The notes under the pieces are model-generated. The model was not told the DNA's origin and did no database searches. It worked only from the letters and a program-made list of their open reading frames with translations. A DNA stretch of 64,000 nucleotides from Psychromonas sp. CD1 (GTDB taxonomy: Bacteria; Pseudomonadota; Gammaproteobacteria; Enterobacterales; Psychromonadaceae). This document shows positions 29,379 through 38,210 of the stretch, piece by piece. The translations under genes were made by a program, and so were the position numbers. The stretch is taken from contig NZ_NDFH01000002.1 in the NCBI RefSeq assembly GCF_002239585.1, positions 186,001 through 250,000 of the forward strand, written 5' to 3'. The stretch's first letter is position 1. Each line of letters starts with the position of its first letter.

Positions 29379-29948
29379 ATGGCTACATATAGTACCAGTG
29401 AATTCAAAGGTGGGCTAAAATTCATGCTCGATAAAGAGCCTTGTGCCATTATTGATAATGAATTGGTGAAACCGGGTAAGGGACAAGCCTTTAACCGTGT
29501 TAAATTTCGTAAATTATTGTCGGGTAAAGTGGTTGAGAAAACCTTTAAATCAGGTGAATCCGTTGAAGCGGCCGATGTAATGGATCTTGAGCTTGTGTAT
29601 TTATATCACGATGGTGAATTTTATCATTTTATGGATAATTCTTCTTTTGAGCAAGTTGCCGCAGATGCGAGAGCGGTAGGTGATATGGACAAATGGTTAG
29701 TGGAACAAGATATTTGCACTTTAACTCTTTGGAATGATAATCCAATTGCGGTTACACCGCCTAATTTTGTAGAAATAGAGGTGACAGAAACGGATCCAGG
29801 CCTAAAAGGCGATACAGCGGGAACTGGTGGAAAACCTGCGACCCTTGCAACTGGCGCTACGATTCGAGTGCCTCTCTTTATTCAAATAGGTGAAGTGGTT
29901 AGGGTTGATACTCGTAGTGCAGAGTATGTCAGCAGAGTTAAAAAATAA
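29379..29948 (+). CDS. efp: Elongation factor P
   Basis: Binds the ribosome between P and E sites and promotes peptide bond formation at polyproline stretches. 189 aa, three beta-barrel domains. The modified lysine is Lys34 within KPGKGQAF, matching the E. coli position exactly, as expected with EpmA and EpmB present. AGAGG lies 6-7 nt before the ATG. A strong hairpin terminator follows. The 29-bp gap from divergent epmB leaves no room for a full promoter, so efp is probably transcribed from within the epmB coding region. Confidence 0.97.
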   Translation: MATYSTSEFKGGLKFMLDKEPCAIIDNELVKPGKGQAFNRVKFRKLLSGKVVEKTFKSGESVEAADVMDLELVYLYHDGEFYHFMDNSSFEQVAADARAVGDMDKWLVEQDICTLTLWNDNPIAVTPPNFVEIEVTETDPGLKGDTAGTGGKPATLATGATIRVPLFIQIGEVVRVDTRSAEYVSRVKK

Positions 29949-29969
29949 CATATTTATTTTAATAAAATA

Positions 29970-29993
29970 AACCAGCATTACGCTGGTTTTTTA
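29970..29993. terminator. Terminator between efp and frdD
   Basis: AACCAGC-ATTAC-GCTGGTT followed by a T-run; serves efp and, with its A-run on the other side, the convergent frd operon. Confidence 0.85.
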
Positions 29994-30002
29994 TTGTGTA
30001 AA

Positions 30003-30383
30003 TTAAAACATCGCGAACAATAAAGTTGCAATAAACACGCTTACAGTAAAGGCGAAGCCATAACAAAGCACGCGTTGCCAATCTCTACCTCGTTTGATCC
30101 CTAAATCATGTAACCCATGAAATATACGATGAAAGGTATGCCACAATGGTAGTGCAATGAGCACTAAAATAATGAGTGCCCCATACCATGTGCTTGCAAA
30201 GGCATGCAAGTTGTTATAATCAAAATGACTTCTATTAATATAACCAAGAGGAATCAGTAGGCCTGTAATAAGTATCATGACTGGCGTAATAAATGCACAA
30301 AGCATTCCGCCAGCACCAAATAATCCCCAAAAAACAGGCTCATGTGAACGTTTATATGTTTTCTCTTTCAATTCATTCATCAT
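30003..30383 (-). CDS. frdD: Fumarate reductase membrane subunit D
   Basis: One of two small inner-membrane anchors of quinol:fumarate reductase. 126 aa with three hydrophobic helices (about 20-50, 65-85 and 100-125). It begins MMNELKEKTYKRSHEPVFWGLFGAGG, where the RSxEPxxWGLFxAGG phrase is typical for FrdD. Two adjacent ATGs are possible; AGGA lies just upstream. It is last in frdABCD, 6 bp after frdC. Confidence 0.95.
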   Translation of the reverse strand: MMNELKEKTYKRSHEPVFWGLFGAGGMLCAFITPVMILITGLLIPLGYINRSHFDYNNLHAFASTWYGALIILVLIALPLWHTFHRIFHGLHDLGIKRGRDWQRVLCYGFAFTVSVFIATLLFAMF

Positions 30384-30389
30384 ACATTC

Positions 30390-30779
30390 CTATAAAGTTA
30401 TGATTAATAAACATAAAACAGTAACTATTGCAAAGGCGGCGTAGTGTGTCGCAATAATAACACTGTCTTCAATCCGTGTACCTTTTACCCATAATGCGAT
30501 TGCTTTAGGTGCTAAAGCAAACCACGTTATACTGTGATATAGCGCAAAAATAAGGACTATTAGGTGCAATATAATAAAAAAAGGATTTTGCAATGTGTCT
30601 AACCACATATTAAAAGAGCTTTCACCTTGGCTTAGATTAAATATTCCCCAAGTTAAAATAAGGCTATATAGGGTAATAAAAATACAACTTCCTTCACGAA
30701 GCATATATCGGGTATAAAAGCCTGTTTTTAACCACCAATTTGTTTCTAGTTTACGTATATAAGGTTTACGTTTACTCAT
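30390..30779 (-). CDS. frdC: Fumarate reductase membrane subunit C
   Basis: Membrane anchor that, with FrdD, holds the catalytic FrdAB dimer at the inner membrane and binds menaquinol. 129 aa, three membrane helices (about 30-50, 65-90, 105-128). The N-terminal signature RKPYIRKLETNWWLKTGFY is characteristic of FrdC. It has normal length and is closely packed with frdB (42 bp) and frdD. Confidence 0.95.
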   Translation of the reverse strand: MSKRKPYIRKLETNWWLKTGFYTRYMLREGSCIFITLYSLILTWGIFNLSQGESSFNMWLDTLQNPFFIILHLIVLIFALYHSITWFALAPKAIALWVKGTRIEDSVIIATHYAAFAIVTVLCLLIITL

Positions 30780-30821
30780 CTGTCTCTCCTACATCGATAA
30801 CAATAATATGGATTAATGTTT

Positions 30822-31559
30822 TTAATCGGGTTTAAATAAACCGATAAGATAATCTTTACTACTTTCAACCTTGAGCAATTGAATAGCAGCAGCGGGATCC
30901 ACCTTTTTAGGACAAACGGTTGAACAATAACCGACAAAAGTACAACCCCAAACACCTTCTTCTTGATTTAGTATTTTCATTCGTTGAGCACTTCCAGCAT
31001 CGCGACTATCTCGGTCATAACGAGCAAGTAAAGCCAATGCGGCAGGGCCAATGAAATTATTATCTAAACCATATTGAGGGCAGGCAGCATAACAAAGTCC
31101 ACAGTTAATACACATAGAAAATTGTTTGTATTTTTCCATTTGTAAGGGAGTTTGTTGATATTCACCAGAAGACATACAAGCGTTATCACCCGGGATAAGA
31201 TAAGGTTTTACCGATTCGAGTTTTTGCATGAAATCGTCCATGACAACAACTAAATCACGTTCAATCGGAAAATTAGCTAAAGGCTCTAAACTGATTTTAT
31301 TAGGATAATAATCTCGTAAAAATGCTTTACAGCCTAATTTCGGGATATTATCTATCATGAGGCCACAGCTACCACAGATAGCCATTCGACATGACCAACG
31401 GAAGCTGATAGTCGAATCAAGATGATCTTTGATGTACTGTAAAGCTTCTAAAATAGACGTGTCTTCGATGTAAGGGACTTCAAAGCTTTGTGTAAAAGGC
31501 TTTTCGTCCATTTCGGGGCGATAACGTAGGATATCGATGACTATAGTTTTTTTATTCAT
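30822..31559 (-). CDS. frdB: Fumarate reductase iron-sulfur subunit B
   Basis: Carries electrons from menaquinol at FrdCD to the FAD in FrdA. 245 aa. The N-terminal plant-ferredoxin-like domain has the [2Fe-2S] ligands in [15 protein letters not shown] and a later Cys; the C-terminal domain has two cluster motifs, [12 protein letters not shown] and [13 protein letters not shown], for the [4Fe-4S] and [3Fe-4S] centres. The start codon overlaps the stop of frdA (ATGA), so synthesis is coupled one-to-one. Confidence 0.97.
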   Translation of the reverse strand: MNKKTIVIDILRYRPEMDEKPFTQSFEVPYIEDTSILEALQYIKDHLDSTISFRWSCRMAICGSCGLMIDNIPKLGCKAFLRDYYPNKISLEPLANFPIERDLVVVMDDFMQKLESVKPYLIPGDNACMSSGEYQQTPLQMEKYKQFSMCINCGLCYAACPQYGLDNNFIGPAALALLARYDRDSRDAGSAQRMKILNQEEGVWGCTFVGYCSTVCPKKVDPAAAIQLLKVESSKDYLIGLFKPD

Positions 31560-33337
31560 TTTATATCCTCCTTTATTTTTTTATCACCGGCAGCGCCATA
31601 AGCTCGCTGTGCCGGTTGGCTACGCGTGATAGTGACTTTTCCATATTTGATCTCTGGTGCGTCATCACCTTGATAATAGGCAAGAGAATGTTTTAAATAA
31701 TTTTTATCATCACGTTTTTCAAAACCATCAATACGTTGATGTGATCCACGTGATTCTTCTCGATTAATCGCACTATAAGCCATGGCTAGAGCCATATCTA
31801 GGAGGTGACCTAATTCAATTGCATATAAAAATTCAGTGTTAAATACACTTGATTTATCTTCTATTTTTATATTCTTATAGCGTTTTTTAAGTTCATGTAA
31901 TTTATCAATCGTTTTTTGCATCGAAGGTTTAGTGCGATAGATACCCACCCCTTCTTCCATGGTATCACCCATTTCTTGGCGTATATCCACCATTTTTTCA
32001 CTGCCATTGCTGTGTAAAAAATCTTCAGTGCGTTGAACTATCTTTTGCGCTTTTTGTTCTAATATTTTTATATCGATATGTTTCTTTTCTTGTGCGTAAA
32101 GGGCGGCTTCTTGACCTGCAAGCTTACCGAATACAACTAATTCAGACAGTGAATTAGAGCCTAAACGATTTGCGCCATGTAAGCCAACGGATGCACATTC
32201 TCCAACTGCGAACAGGCCACTTAAAGATGTTGCTGTTTTGTTGTTTGTTGCAATCCCTCCCATTGTATAATGCACGGTAGGACGCACAGGAATAGGCTCA
32301 TGAACCGGATCAACGCCGACATATGCTTTTGCTAATTCTCGAATAAATGGTAAGCGTTCATTGATGAGAGCTTCACCAAGATGGCGTAGATCAAGATGTA
32401 TGTAATCGCCACGTTTACCTTTAAATACATTGCCTTTTTTTTGTTCTTGCCAGAAAGATTGACTGAGTTTATCTCGAGGACCCAGTTCCATATATTTGTT
32501 TTTAGTTTGTCCGAGAGGAACTTCAGGGCCTAAACCGTAATCTTGTAAATAACGATAGCCATTTTTATTCATTAAAATGCCACCCTCTCCGCGACAACCT
32601 TCGGTCATTAGTATGCCACTTCCTGGTAACCCAGTTGGGTGATATTGTATAAATTCCATATCACGCAATGCAACGCCATGACGATAAGCTATTGCCATGC
32701 CATCACCGGTAACAATACCGCCATTGGTATTATAACGATAAACTCGGCCTGCACCACCTGTTGCCATGATCACAGATTTAGCTTGTATTAGTTTTATTTC
32801 ACCTTCTGCTATGTCTAAAAGTAGTACGCCTTGAACCGTTTCATTTTCAATGATCAAATCTAAACAAAAATGTTCATCAAAGCGTTTGATATTTGGGTAT
32901 TTTAATGAAGTTTGAAAAAGTGTATGTAATAGATGGAAACCACTTTTATCTGCTGCAAACCAAGTACGTTCTATTTTCATGCCACCAAAGGCACGAACAT
33001 TAACGGATCCATCTTCTTTACGACTCCATGGACACCCCCAATGTTCTAATTGAATTAATTCTTTACGCGCGTTTTCTACAAAATACTGTACAACATCTTG
33101 CTCACAGAGCCAGTCGCCTCCAGAAACAGTGTCATCGAAATGATGCTCAAGTGAGTCTGTTTCTTGGGTTACTGCTGCAGCTCCCCCCTCTGCCGCAACG
33201 GTATGGCTACGCATAGGGTAAACTTTAGATATAAGAGCAATCTTCAAGTTTGGGTGTTGCTGTGCGATTTCAAGAGCTGCACGTAATCCTGCACCTCCTG
33301 CTCCGATGATCGCGACATCCATTGTAATTGTTTTCAC
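31556..33337 (-). CDS. frdA: Fumarate reductase flavoprotein subunit A
   Basis: Catalytic subunit reducing fumarate to succinate as terminal step of anaerobic respiration. The GTG at 33337 is the start, with GGGAG 6 nt upstream. Dinucleotide-binding motif [11 protein letters not shown] follows, then [11 protein letters not shown] carrying the histidine that binds FAD covalently, and the active-site region containing [11 protein letters not shown] and [10 protein letters not shown]. 593 aa is close to the E. coli protein. First gene of frdABCD; divergent from epmA across 256 bp, which contains a degenerate FNR-like box. Confidence 0.97.
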   Translation of the reverse strand: MKTITMDVAIIGAGGAGLRAALEIAQQHPNLKIALISKVYPMRSHTVAAEGGAAAVTQETDSLEHHFDDTVSGGDWLCEQDVVQYFVENARKELIQLEHWGCPWSRKEDGSVNVRAFGGMKIERTWFAADKSGFHLLHTLFQTSLKYPNIKRFDEHFCLDLIIENETVQGVLLLDIAEGEIKLIQAKSVIMATGGAGRVYRYNTNGGIVTGDGMAIAYRHGVALRDMEFIQYHPTGLPGSGILMTEGCRGEGGILMNKNGYRYLQDYGLGPEVPLGQTKNKYMELGPRDKLSQSFWQEQKKGNVFKGKRGDYIHLDLRHLGEALINERLPFIRELAKAYVGVDPVHEPIPVRPTVHYTMGGIATNNKTATSLSGLFAVGECASVGLHGANRLGSNSLSELVVFGKLAGQEAALYAQEKKHIDIKILEQKAQKIVQRTEDFLHSNGSEKMVDIRQEMGDTMEEGVGIYRTKPSMQKTIDKLHELKKRYKNIKIEDKSSVFNTEFLYAIELGHLLDMALAMAYSAINREESRGSHQRIDGFEKRDDKNYLKHSLAYYQGDDAPEIKYGKVTITRSQPAQRAYGAAGDKKIKEDIK

Positions 33338-33455
33338 ATTTATCTCCCATCAAAAAAACATGAATTTTAGAAAGTTGAGTGTAGCAAGCACACTAAAAAA
33401 AAACGTGAGAATGGTAATGTTTTTAACGCTGAGATATCACTTTTTTGCGACATAT

Positions 33456-33469
33456 TTGTTTTAAGTCAA
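33456..33469. promoter_or_regulatory. Possible FNR-like box between frdA and epmA
   Basis: TTGTT-TTAA-GTCAA matches 8 of 10 defined positions of the FNR consensus and lies about 120 nt from the frdA start. Oxygen control of frd is well established in relatives, which raises plausibility, but the match is imperfect. Confidence 0.35.
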
Positions 33470-33593
33470 ATATTTGATAAGAGATAAATAGATAAAGTCT
33501 CTTGTTTAATTATTATTTTTTTTAAATGTAGAGTAGGCTGACGTTTTGGGCGCAGTTTGATAAACTTTAGTTTTTAAATTTAAAGGAAAAAAC

Positions 33594-34577
33594 ATGAACT
33601 GGTTACCGAATGCAGATATTATTTTATTAAAAAAAAGAGCTCTGATAATACAAAAAATTCGCCAGTTTTTTATAGATAGAGAACTATTAGAAGTTGAAAC
33701 GGCAAGCTTGAGTCAATCCGGTGTAACAGATCAGCACCTTATGTGCTTTAAAACACATTTTATTGGACCAGAAATTAGTTCTTCTAATAATAGGGGGCCA
33801 TTAGGTGTGCCTTTATACTTGCAAACTTCTCCTGAATTTCATATGAAACGTTTACTTTCTGCGGGAAGTGGTTCTATTTTTCAAATTTCAAAAGCATTTC
33901 GTAATGAAGAGTCGGGACGCTATCATAATCCAGAATTTACATTATTAGAGTGGTATCGTATCGATTTTGATCATTTTAAATTAATGCAAGAAATGGATGA
34001 ATTATTACAACTTATTTTACATTGTGATGTGGCAAACAAGATAACGTATCAACACGCATTTATGAAGATACTTGATGTCGACCCTTTAAATTCGACATTA
34101 AAGGATTTAAAAAACGCAGGTGCTAGCCTTAATTTAGGTGATGTTTTAAATAATGAAAATGATTTTGATACGGTTTTACAATTACTCTTTTGCGTTGCGA
34201 TTGAACCTGTCATTGCGAATGAAAAACCTTGTTTTGTGTATGATTTTCCTGCATCACAGGCTGCGTTAGCACGTATTAGCCCGCTTGATGTTCGTGTTTC
34301 TGAACGTTTTGAGGTGTATTATAAAGGAATAGAACTCGCAAATGGCTTTCATGAGCTTAAGGATAGCGATGAACAATTGCGACGTTTTAAAAATGATAAC
34401 CGTTTACGTAAAAAAAATGCGTTACCTGAGATGCCAATAGACTTTCGTTTTCTGGCTTCGTTGAATAAATTGCCTAATTGTGCGGGGGTAGCGCTGGGCA
34501 TTGATCGTCTAGTCATGTTGGCGACAGAGCAAAAACACATAGATAAAGTCATTGCATTTCCGATTAAAAATGCATGA
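33594..34577 (+). CDS. epmA: EF-P lysine ligase EpmA (PoxA/GenX)
   Basis: A class II lysyl-tRNA synthetase paralogue without the anticodon-binding domain; it activates (R)-beta-lysine and transfers it to Lys34 of EF-P. 327 aa. Class II motif 2 is visible as FRNEESGRYHNPEFTLLEWY and motif 3 as GVALGIDRLVMLAT; the substrate pocket segment LQTSPEFHMKRLL is also typical. AAAGGA lies 7 nt before the ATG. It is divergent from frdA, as in E. coli. Confidence 0.96.
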   Translation: MNWLPNADIILLKKRALIIQKIRQFFIDRELLEVETASLSQSGVTDQHLMCFKTHFIGPEISSSNNRGPLGVPLYLQTSPEFHMKRLLSAGSGSIFQISKAFRNEESGRYHNPEFTLLEWYRIDFDHFKLMQEMDELLQLILHCDVANKITYQHAFMKILDVDPLNSTLKDLKNAGASLNLGDVLNNENDFDTVLQLLFCVAIEPVIANEKPCFVYDFPASQAALARISPLDVRVSERFEVYYKGIELANGFHELKDSDEQLRRFKNDNRLRKKNALPEMPIDFRFLASLNKLPNCAGVALGIDRLVMLATEQKHIDKVIAFPIKNA

Positions 34578-34690
34578 ATATACCTTTTTAAGTAGGCAGA
34601 GATCACTGTTTTTATGTTCTGTGACCTTTTGTTAATTTATTTGATCTATGATAAGTAATAGATGGGAAATGATTATTTGTTGAGGTGATT

Positions 34691-34951
34691 ATGTCAATAC
34701 AAAAAATAAAATCTGAATTTGATAAACTGTCTGAAATTTTAAACAACGATCTTATTGCGGATGAATGTACTGCTGGTGCGTTAAAAGAGGTGCATGATCA
34801 ATTGCAAGAGGCGATATTATCGGGTGATCCCGCACAATATTTACGTAATAGAAAAATAATGCAACAATTGTTACTTTTTGAAGAAACAAATCCGGTGGTC
34901 ACAAAAGTGATTAAAGATATTCTGAATACACTTTCGGGCATGGGGATTTAA
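34691..34951 (+). CDS. Small protein, possibly DUF4404 family
   Basis: 86 aa from the ATG at 34691, which has GAGGTG 5 nt upstream. The sequence is acidic and helical, without signal peptide or membrane helix, and ends LNTLSGMGI; the layout with a terminal MGI resembles the DUF4404 group as I remember it, which has no known function. It lies between epmA and a terminator shared with rpsT. Function is not predicted. Confidence 0.5.
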   Translation: MSIQKIKSEFDKLSEILNNDLIADECTAGALKEVHDQLQEAILSGDPAQYLRNRKIMQQLLLFEETNPVVTKVIKDILNTLSGMGI

Positions 34952-34990
34952 TATTGAGTAAATAGATTAACCAATAAATGTTTGAATATA

Positions 34991-35019
34991 AAAAAACCGA
35001 CATAAAAGTCGGTTTTTTT
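34991..35019. terminator. Bidirectional terminator before rpsT
   Basis: AAAAAACCGAC / GTCGGTTTTTT with a short ATAAAA loop; long A and T runs on either side make it efficient in both directions. Confidence 0.88.
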
Positions 35020-35032
35020 ATTCAGTCTAAAA

Positions 35033-35293
35033 TTAAAGTGCTTTAATTTTAGCTGATAAACGGCTTTTCTTACGAGCAACCATATTTTTGTTTACTAAGC
35101 CTTTAATTGCAAACTTATCTAGCATTGCTTGTAATTTAATAAACTCTGTTTTAGCAACTTCTTTATTACCAGCTTCAATCGCTACAATAACTTTTTTAAT
35201 TAAAGTACGCATCATTGTACGACGGCTAGCATTATGTTTACGGCGTTTTTCAGATTGAATCGCACGTTTTTTAGCAGACTTGATATTAGCCAA
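35033..35293 (-). CDS. rpsT: 30S ribosomal protein S20
   Basis: 86 aa, very basic, helical primary 16S rRNA-binding protein. It begins [21 protein letters not shown], the standard S20 N-terminus, and ends RLSAKIKAL. Intact and of normal length. A good sigma-70 promoter is visible about 50 nt upstream of its start. It is divergent from murJ, the usual arrangement in gammaproteobacteria. Confidence 0.98.
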   Translation of the reverse strand: MANIKSAKKRAIQSEKRRKHNASRRTMMRTLIKKVIVAIEAGNKEVAKTEFIKLQAMLDKFAIKGLVNKNMVARKKSRLSAKIKAL

Positions 35294-35342
35294 GATCTTA
35301 ACTCCTAAATTCTGTATAACAAGGTATAATCAAAGATCGGGG

Positions 35343-35371
35343 AATATGCCTTGTAACACGTGTATTGTCAA
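35343..35371 (-). promoter_or_regulatory. Sigma-70 promoter of rpsT
   Basis: On the minus strand a perfect -35 TTGACA (35371-35366) is followed after 17 nt by CATATT (35348-35343), a good -10, about 50 nt from the rpsT start codon. Confidence 0.7.
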
Positions 35372-35459
35372 ATGGTTTTTATTATTAACCGCTGAAAAAA
35401 ACTGTGAATGATCCTGACAGATGGTTAAACTGCGCGCATTTTATACTTTACATTAGGAA

Positions 35460-35495
35460 GATGCAAATTAAGAACTATTTAATTTGCATCTTTTT
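35460..35495 (+). terminator. Orphan intrinsic terminator upstream of murJ
   Basis: GATGCAAATTA / TAATTTGCATC with a 9-nt loop is followed by TTTTT, a textbook terminator on the plus strand, yet no protein-coding gene ends here. The 414-bp gap between rpsT and murJ otherwise holds only the rpsT promoter. The terminator may mark a short non-coding RNA starting near 35400, or limit upstream transcription into murJ. Confidence 0.6.
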
Positions 35496-35707
35496 GCTTT
35501 GTTTTGTCAAAATAGTTATTTTTGTTGTGCTTTTTCCTTGTAACATGCCTCTGAGTATATTGTTTTTCAGTATGCTAAAAAATATATGATTTATGATTTT
35601 TGTGTTTTTTTTGAGCGTCTGTTATGTCTGCTACTTTACATTTGGTTACATGGCTTAATATCGGGTGTTAATTAATAAATTTAATGAATAAAGTTTAGGG
35701 GATTTTT

Positions 35708-37276
35708 GTGAGTAAAAAGTTATTAAGGTCAGGGTTAATTGTAAGTGTAATGACCCTTGTTTCTCGATTGTTGGGACTAGTGCGGGATGTTGTTACCGCT
35801 CATTTAATGGGAGCGGGTGCTTCCGCTGATTTGTTTTTCTTTGCCAATAAAATTCCTAATTTTTTACGCCGTTTATTTGCTGAAGGTGCTTTTTCTCAAG
35901 CTTTTGTTCCAGTACTTACAGAGTACGAAAGGAATCAGCCTAAAAGTGAAATAAAAAAATTAGTGGCGGCAGTCTCTGGAACATTAGGTGGCATTGTGAC
36001 GCTGATAACCCTAATTGGTGTACTAGGCTCGTCAGTTATAACCGCGTTGTTTGGTTTTGGGTGGTTTTTAGAATGGTATAATGGGGGACCCGATGCTTAT
36101 AAATTTGAATTAGCATCAAGTTTACTTAAAATTACGTTTCCATATTTATGGTTTATTACTTTCACCGCACTTTCTGGTGCAATTTTAAATACACTCGGTA
36201 AATTTGCTGTCGCTGCATTCACTCCGGTTTTTTTAAATATTTCTATAATTATCTGTGCGTTACTTCTTTCACCACATATGGCCCAGCCTGAATTTGCGTT
36301 AGCCATTGGTGTATTATTAGGGGGGCTCGTTCAGTTTTGTTTTCAAATTCCTTTCCTTTATAGAGAAGGTTTATTGGTTCGTCCAAAATGGGATTGGCAT
36401 CATCCTGGTGTTGTAAAAATAAGAAAACTAATGCTTCCTGCATTATTTGGTGTGTCGGTAAGTCAAATTAATATGTTATTAGATACATTTATTGCGAGTT
36501 TTTTACAAACGGGTTCGATTAGCTGGCTTTATTATTCAGAACGATTATTAGAGTTTCCATTGGGACTTTTTGGTATCGCGATTGCGACAGTGATATTGCC
36601 AAGTTTATCCGCTTCACATTTGCATAAATCTAATGATGATTTTAAGAAAACCATTGATTGGGGAATTCGCATGGTATTTTTATTGGGAGTGCCTGCAATG
36701 CTCGGCTTGATTATTTTAGCGGAGCCAATGTTACGTGTTTTATTTATGCGTGGTGAATTTGGTATTAGTGATATAAACCATGCAGCAATGAGCTTATGGG
36801 CCTATGGCTCTGGGTTACTCAGTTTCATGTTAGTAAAAGTATTAGCGCCAGCATATTATGCCCGACAAGATACCAAAACACCGGTAAAATTCGGCATCAT
36901 TGCCATGCTTAGTAATATGATCCTTAATGTTATTTTTGTGATCCCGTTTGGTTATGTGGGTCTTGCTATCGCGACAGGATTGTCAGCTTCGTTAAATGCA
37001 GGTTTATTATGGTTTGGTTTATATCGTCGGGGTATTTACGATAAGCAAGATGGGACCATTTTTGTATTATTTAGAATCGTTATCGCATCGTTAGTGATGG
37101 GGGCTGTCATGTTTTATTTTAATCCTATATTACTTGTTTGGAGTCACTTATCTCAAATAGACGCGATGTATAAACTTGCGCTATTTATTTTGTGTGGGGC
37201 GGGTGGCTATGGTCTTTTGGGCGTTGCTATTGGCTTGCGTCCGCATCATTTTAAAATATCGTCAGCAAGCATTTAA
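35708..37276 (+). CDS. murJ: Lipid II flippase MurJ (MviN)
   Basis: Flips the peptidoglycan precursor lipid II across the inner membrane. 522 aa with about 14 hydrophobic helices of the MOP exporter superfamily. The N-terminus MSKKLLRSGLIVSVMTLVSRLLGLVRD and the FFFANKIPNFLRRLFAEGAFSQAFVPV segment with its conserved arginines are diagnostic. GTG start at 35708 with AGGGG upstream. The stop overlaps the ATG of ribF (TAATG). murJ-ribF-ileS-lspA-fkpB is a conserved order, of which the next three genes here are broken. Confidence 0.97.
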   Translation: MSKKLLRSGLIVSVMTLVSRLLGLVRDVVTAHLMGAGASADLFFFANKIPNFLRRLFAEGAFSQAFVPVLTEYERNQPKSEIKKLVAAVSGTLGGIVTLITLIGVLGSSVITALFGFGWFLEWYNGGPDAYKFELASSLLKITFPYLWFITFTALSGAILNTLGKFAVAAFTPVFLNISIIICALLLSPHMAQPEFALAIGVLLGGLVQFCFQIPFLYREGLLVRPKWDWHHPGVVKIRKLMLPALFGVSVSQINMLLDTFIASFLQTGSISWLYYSERLLEFPLGLFGIAIATVILPSLSASHLHKSNDDFKKTIDWGIRMVFLLGVPAMLGLIILAEPMLRVLFMRGEFGISDINHAAMSLWAYGSGLLSFMLVKVLAPAYYARQDTKTPVKFGIIAMLSNMILNVIFVIPFGYVGLAIATGLSASLNAGLLWFGLYRRGIYDKQDGTIFVLFRIVIASLVMGAVMFYFNPILLVWSHLSQIDAMYKLALFILCGAGGYGLLGVAIGLRPHHFKISSASI

Positions 37277-38208
37277 TGACGCTAATGGAATTAGTGCGTG
37301 GTATTCATAATCTTAAAACGGCCGACCAAGGCTGCGTCTTAATTGGTAATTTTGATGGCATTCATTTAGGTCATCAAATTGTTTTATCTCGCCTATTGCA
37401 GGAAGCTAAGCGCTTACGCGTTCCTTCCATGTTAATGACATTCGAGCCACAACCAGCAGAATTATTTTTAGGTGCAAAAGCCCCTGCTCGCTTGAGCCGA
37501 TTGCGCGATAAATTTGTGCAATTGCAAAAATTAAAATTAGATCGATTATTGTGTATTTCGTTTACGCGAGAATTTGCTAATATGGAGGCTCACACCTTTA
37601 TCAATGAATTATTGATTTTGAAATTAAATGTAAAGTTTTTAGTCGTGGGTGATGATTTCCATTCGATTGGGTATCAGCGCAAAGGTAACTTTGAGTTACT
37701 TGAGGCGGGTAAAAAACAGGGTTTTGTGGTACTTGATACACAAAGCTTAATGCATCAAGATCTGCGAATAAGTAGTACCGCTATTCGACAATTTTTAGCG
37801 TCTGGTGAATTACAACAAGCTCAAAAAATGTTGGGACGAAAATACAATATAGCGGGACGAGTAAGTCATGGTAAAAAATTAGGACGAACGATTGGTGTCC
37901 CTACTGCTAATATCTTTTTAAAACGTCGTGTCGCACCTGTTCCAGGTGTTTTTGTGGTCAGTGTTCAAGGTATCGCTGGACGCATTTATCGTGGTGTGGC
38001 AAACATAGGCACAAGACCTACCGTCAATGGAACTCGCAACAGTTAGAAGTACATATTCTAAGATTTTGAGGGTGATCTTTATGGCTCTCAGCTACAAGTG
38101 ATTTTAGAAAAGAAATTACGAGATGAAGTTAAGTTTTGCTCATTTGACGCTTTAAAAGAACAAATAAAAAAAGATATTACGCAAGCCCAACAGTGGCATA
38201 ACAATTAA
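37276..38208 (+). pseudogene. ribF: Riboflavin kinase / FAD synthetase, frameshifted
   Basis: RibF makes FMN and FAD from riboflavin. The adenylyltransferase half is present (IGNFDGIHLGHQIVL, TFEPQPAELF, ISSTAIRQFL), then the kinase half begins (GRTIGVPTANI, GVANIGTRPTVNGTR). At about 38036 one base is missing (CGCAACAG where CGCCAACAG is expected) and translation stops at 38046 after 256 aa. The next ~5 codons (LEVHI) are readable in another frame, a +1 change near 38060 restores frame, and the true C-terminus (DFEGDLYGSQLQV ... QQWHNN) runs to 38208. The first half could still adenylate FMN, but the kinase domain is truncated. Confidence 0.85.
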
Positions 38209-38210
38209 TT

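Noticed and set aside
33470-33480. Palindrome TCAAATATTTGA near frdA as an FNR site
   Set aside because: The half-sites point outward and do not match the FNR order TTGAT...ATCAA.
35404-35589. 61-codon hydrophobic frame upstream of murJ
   Set aside because: It runs through an intrinsic terminator hairpin, has no ribosome binding site and its hydrophobicity is explained by T-rich DNA.
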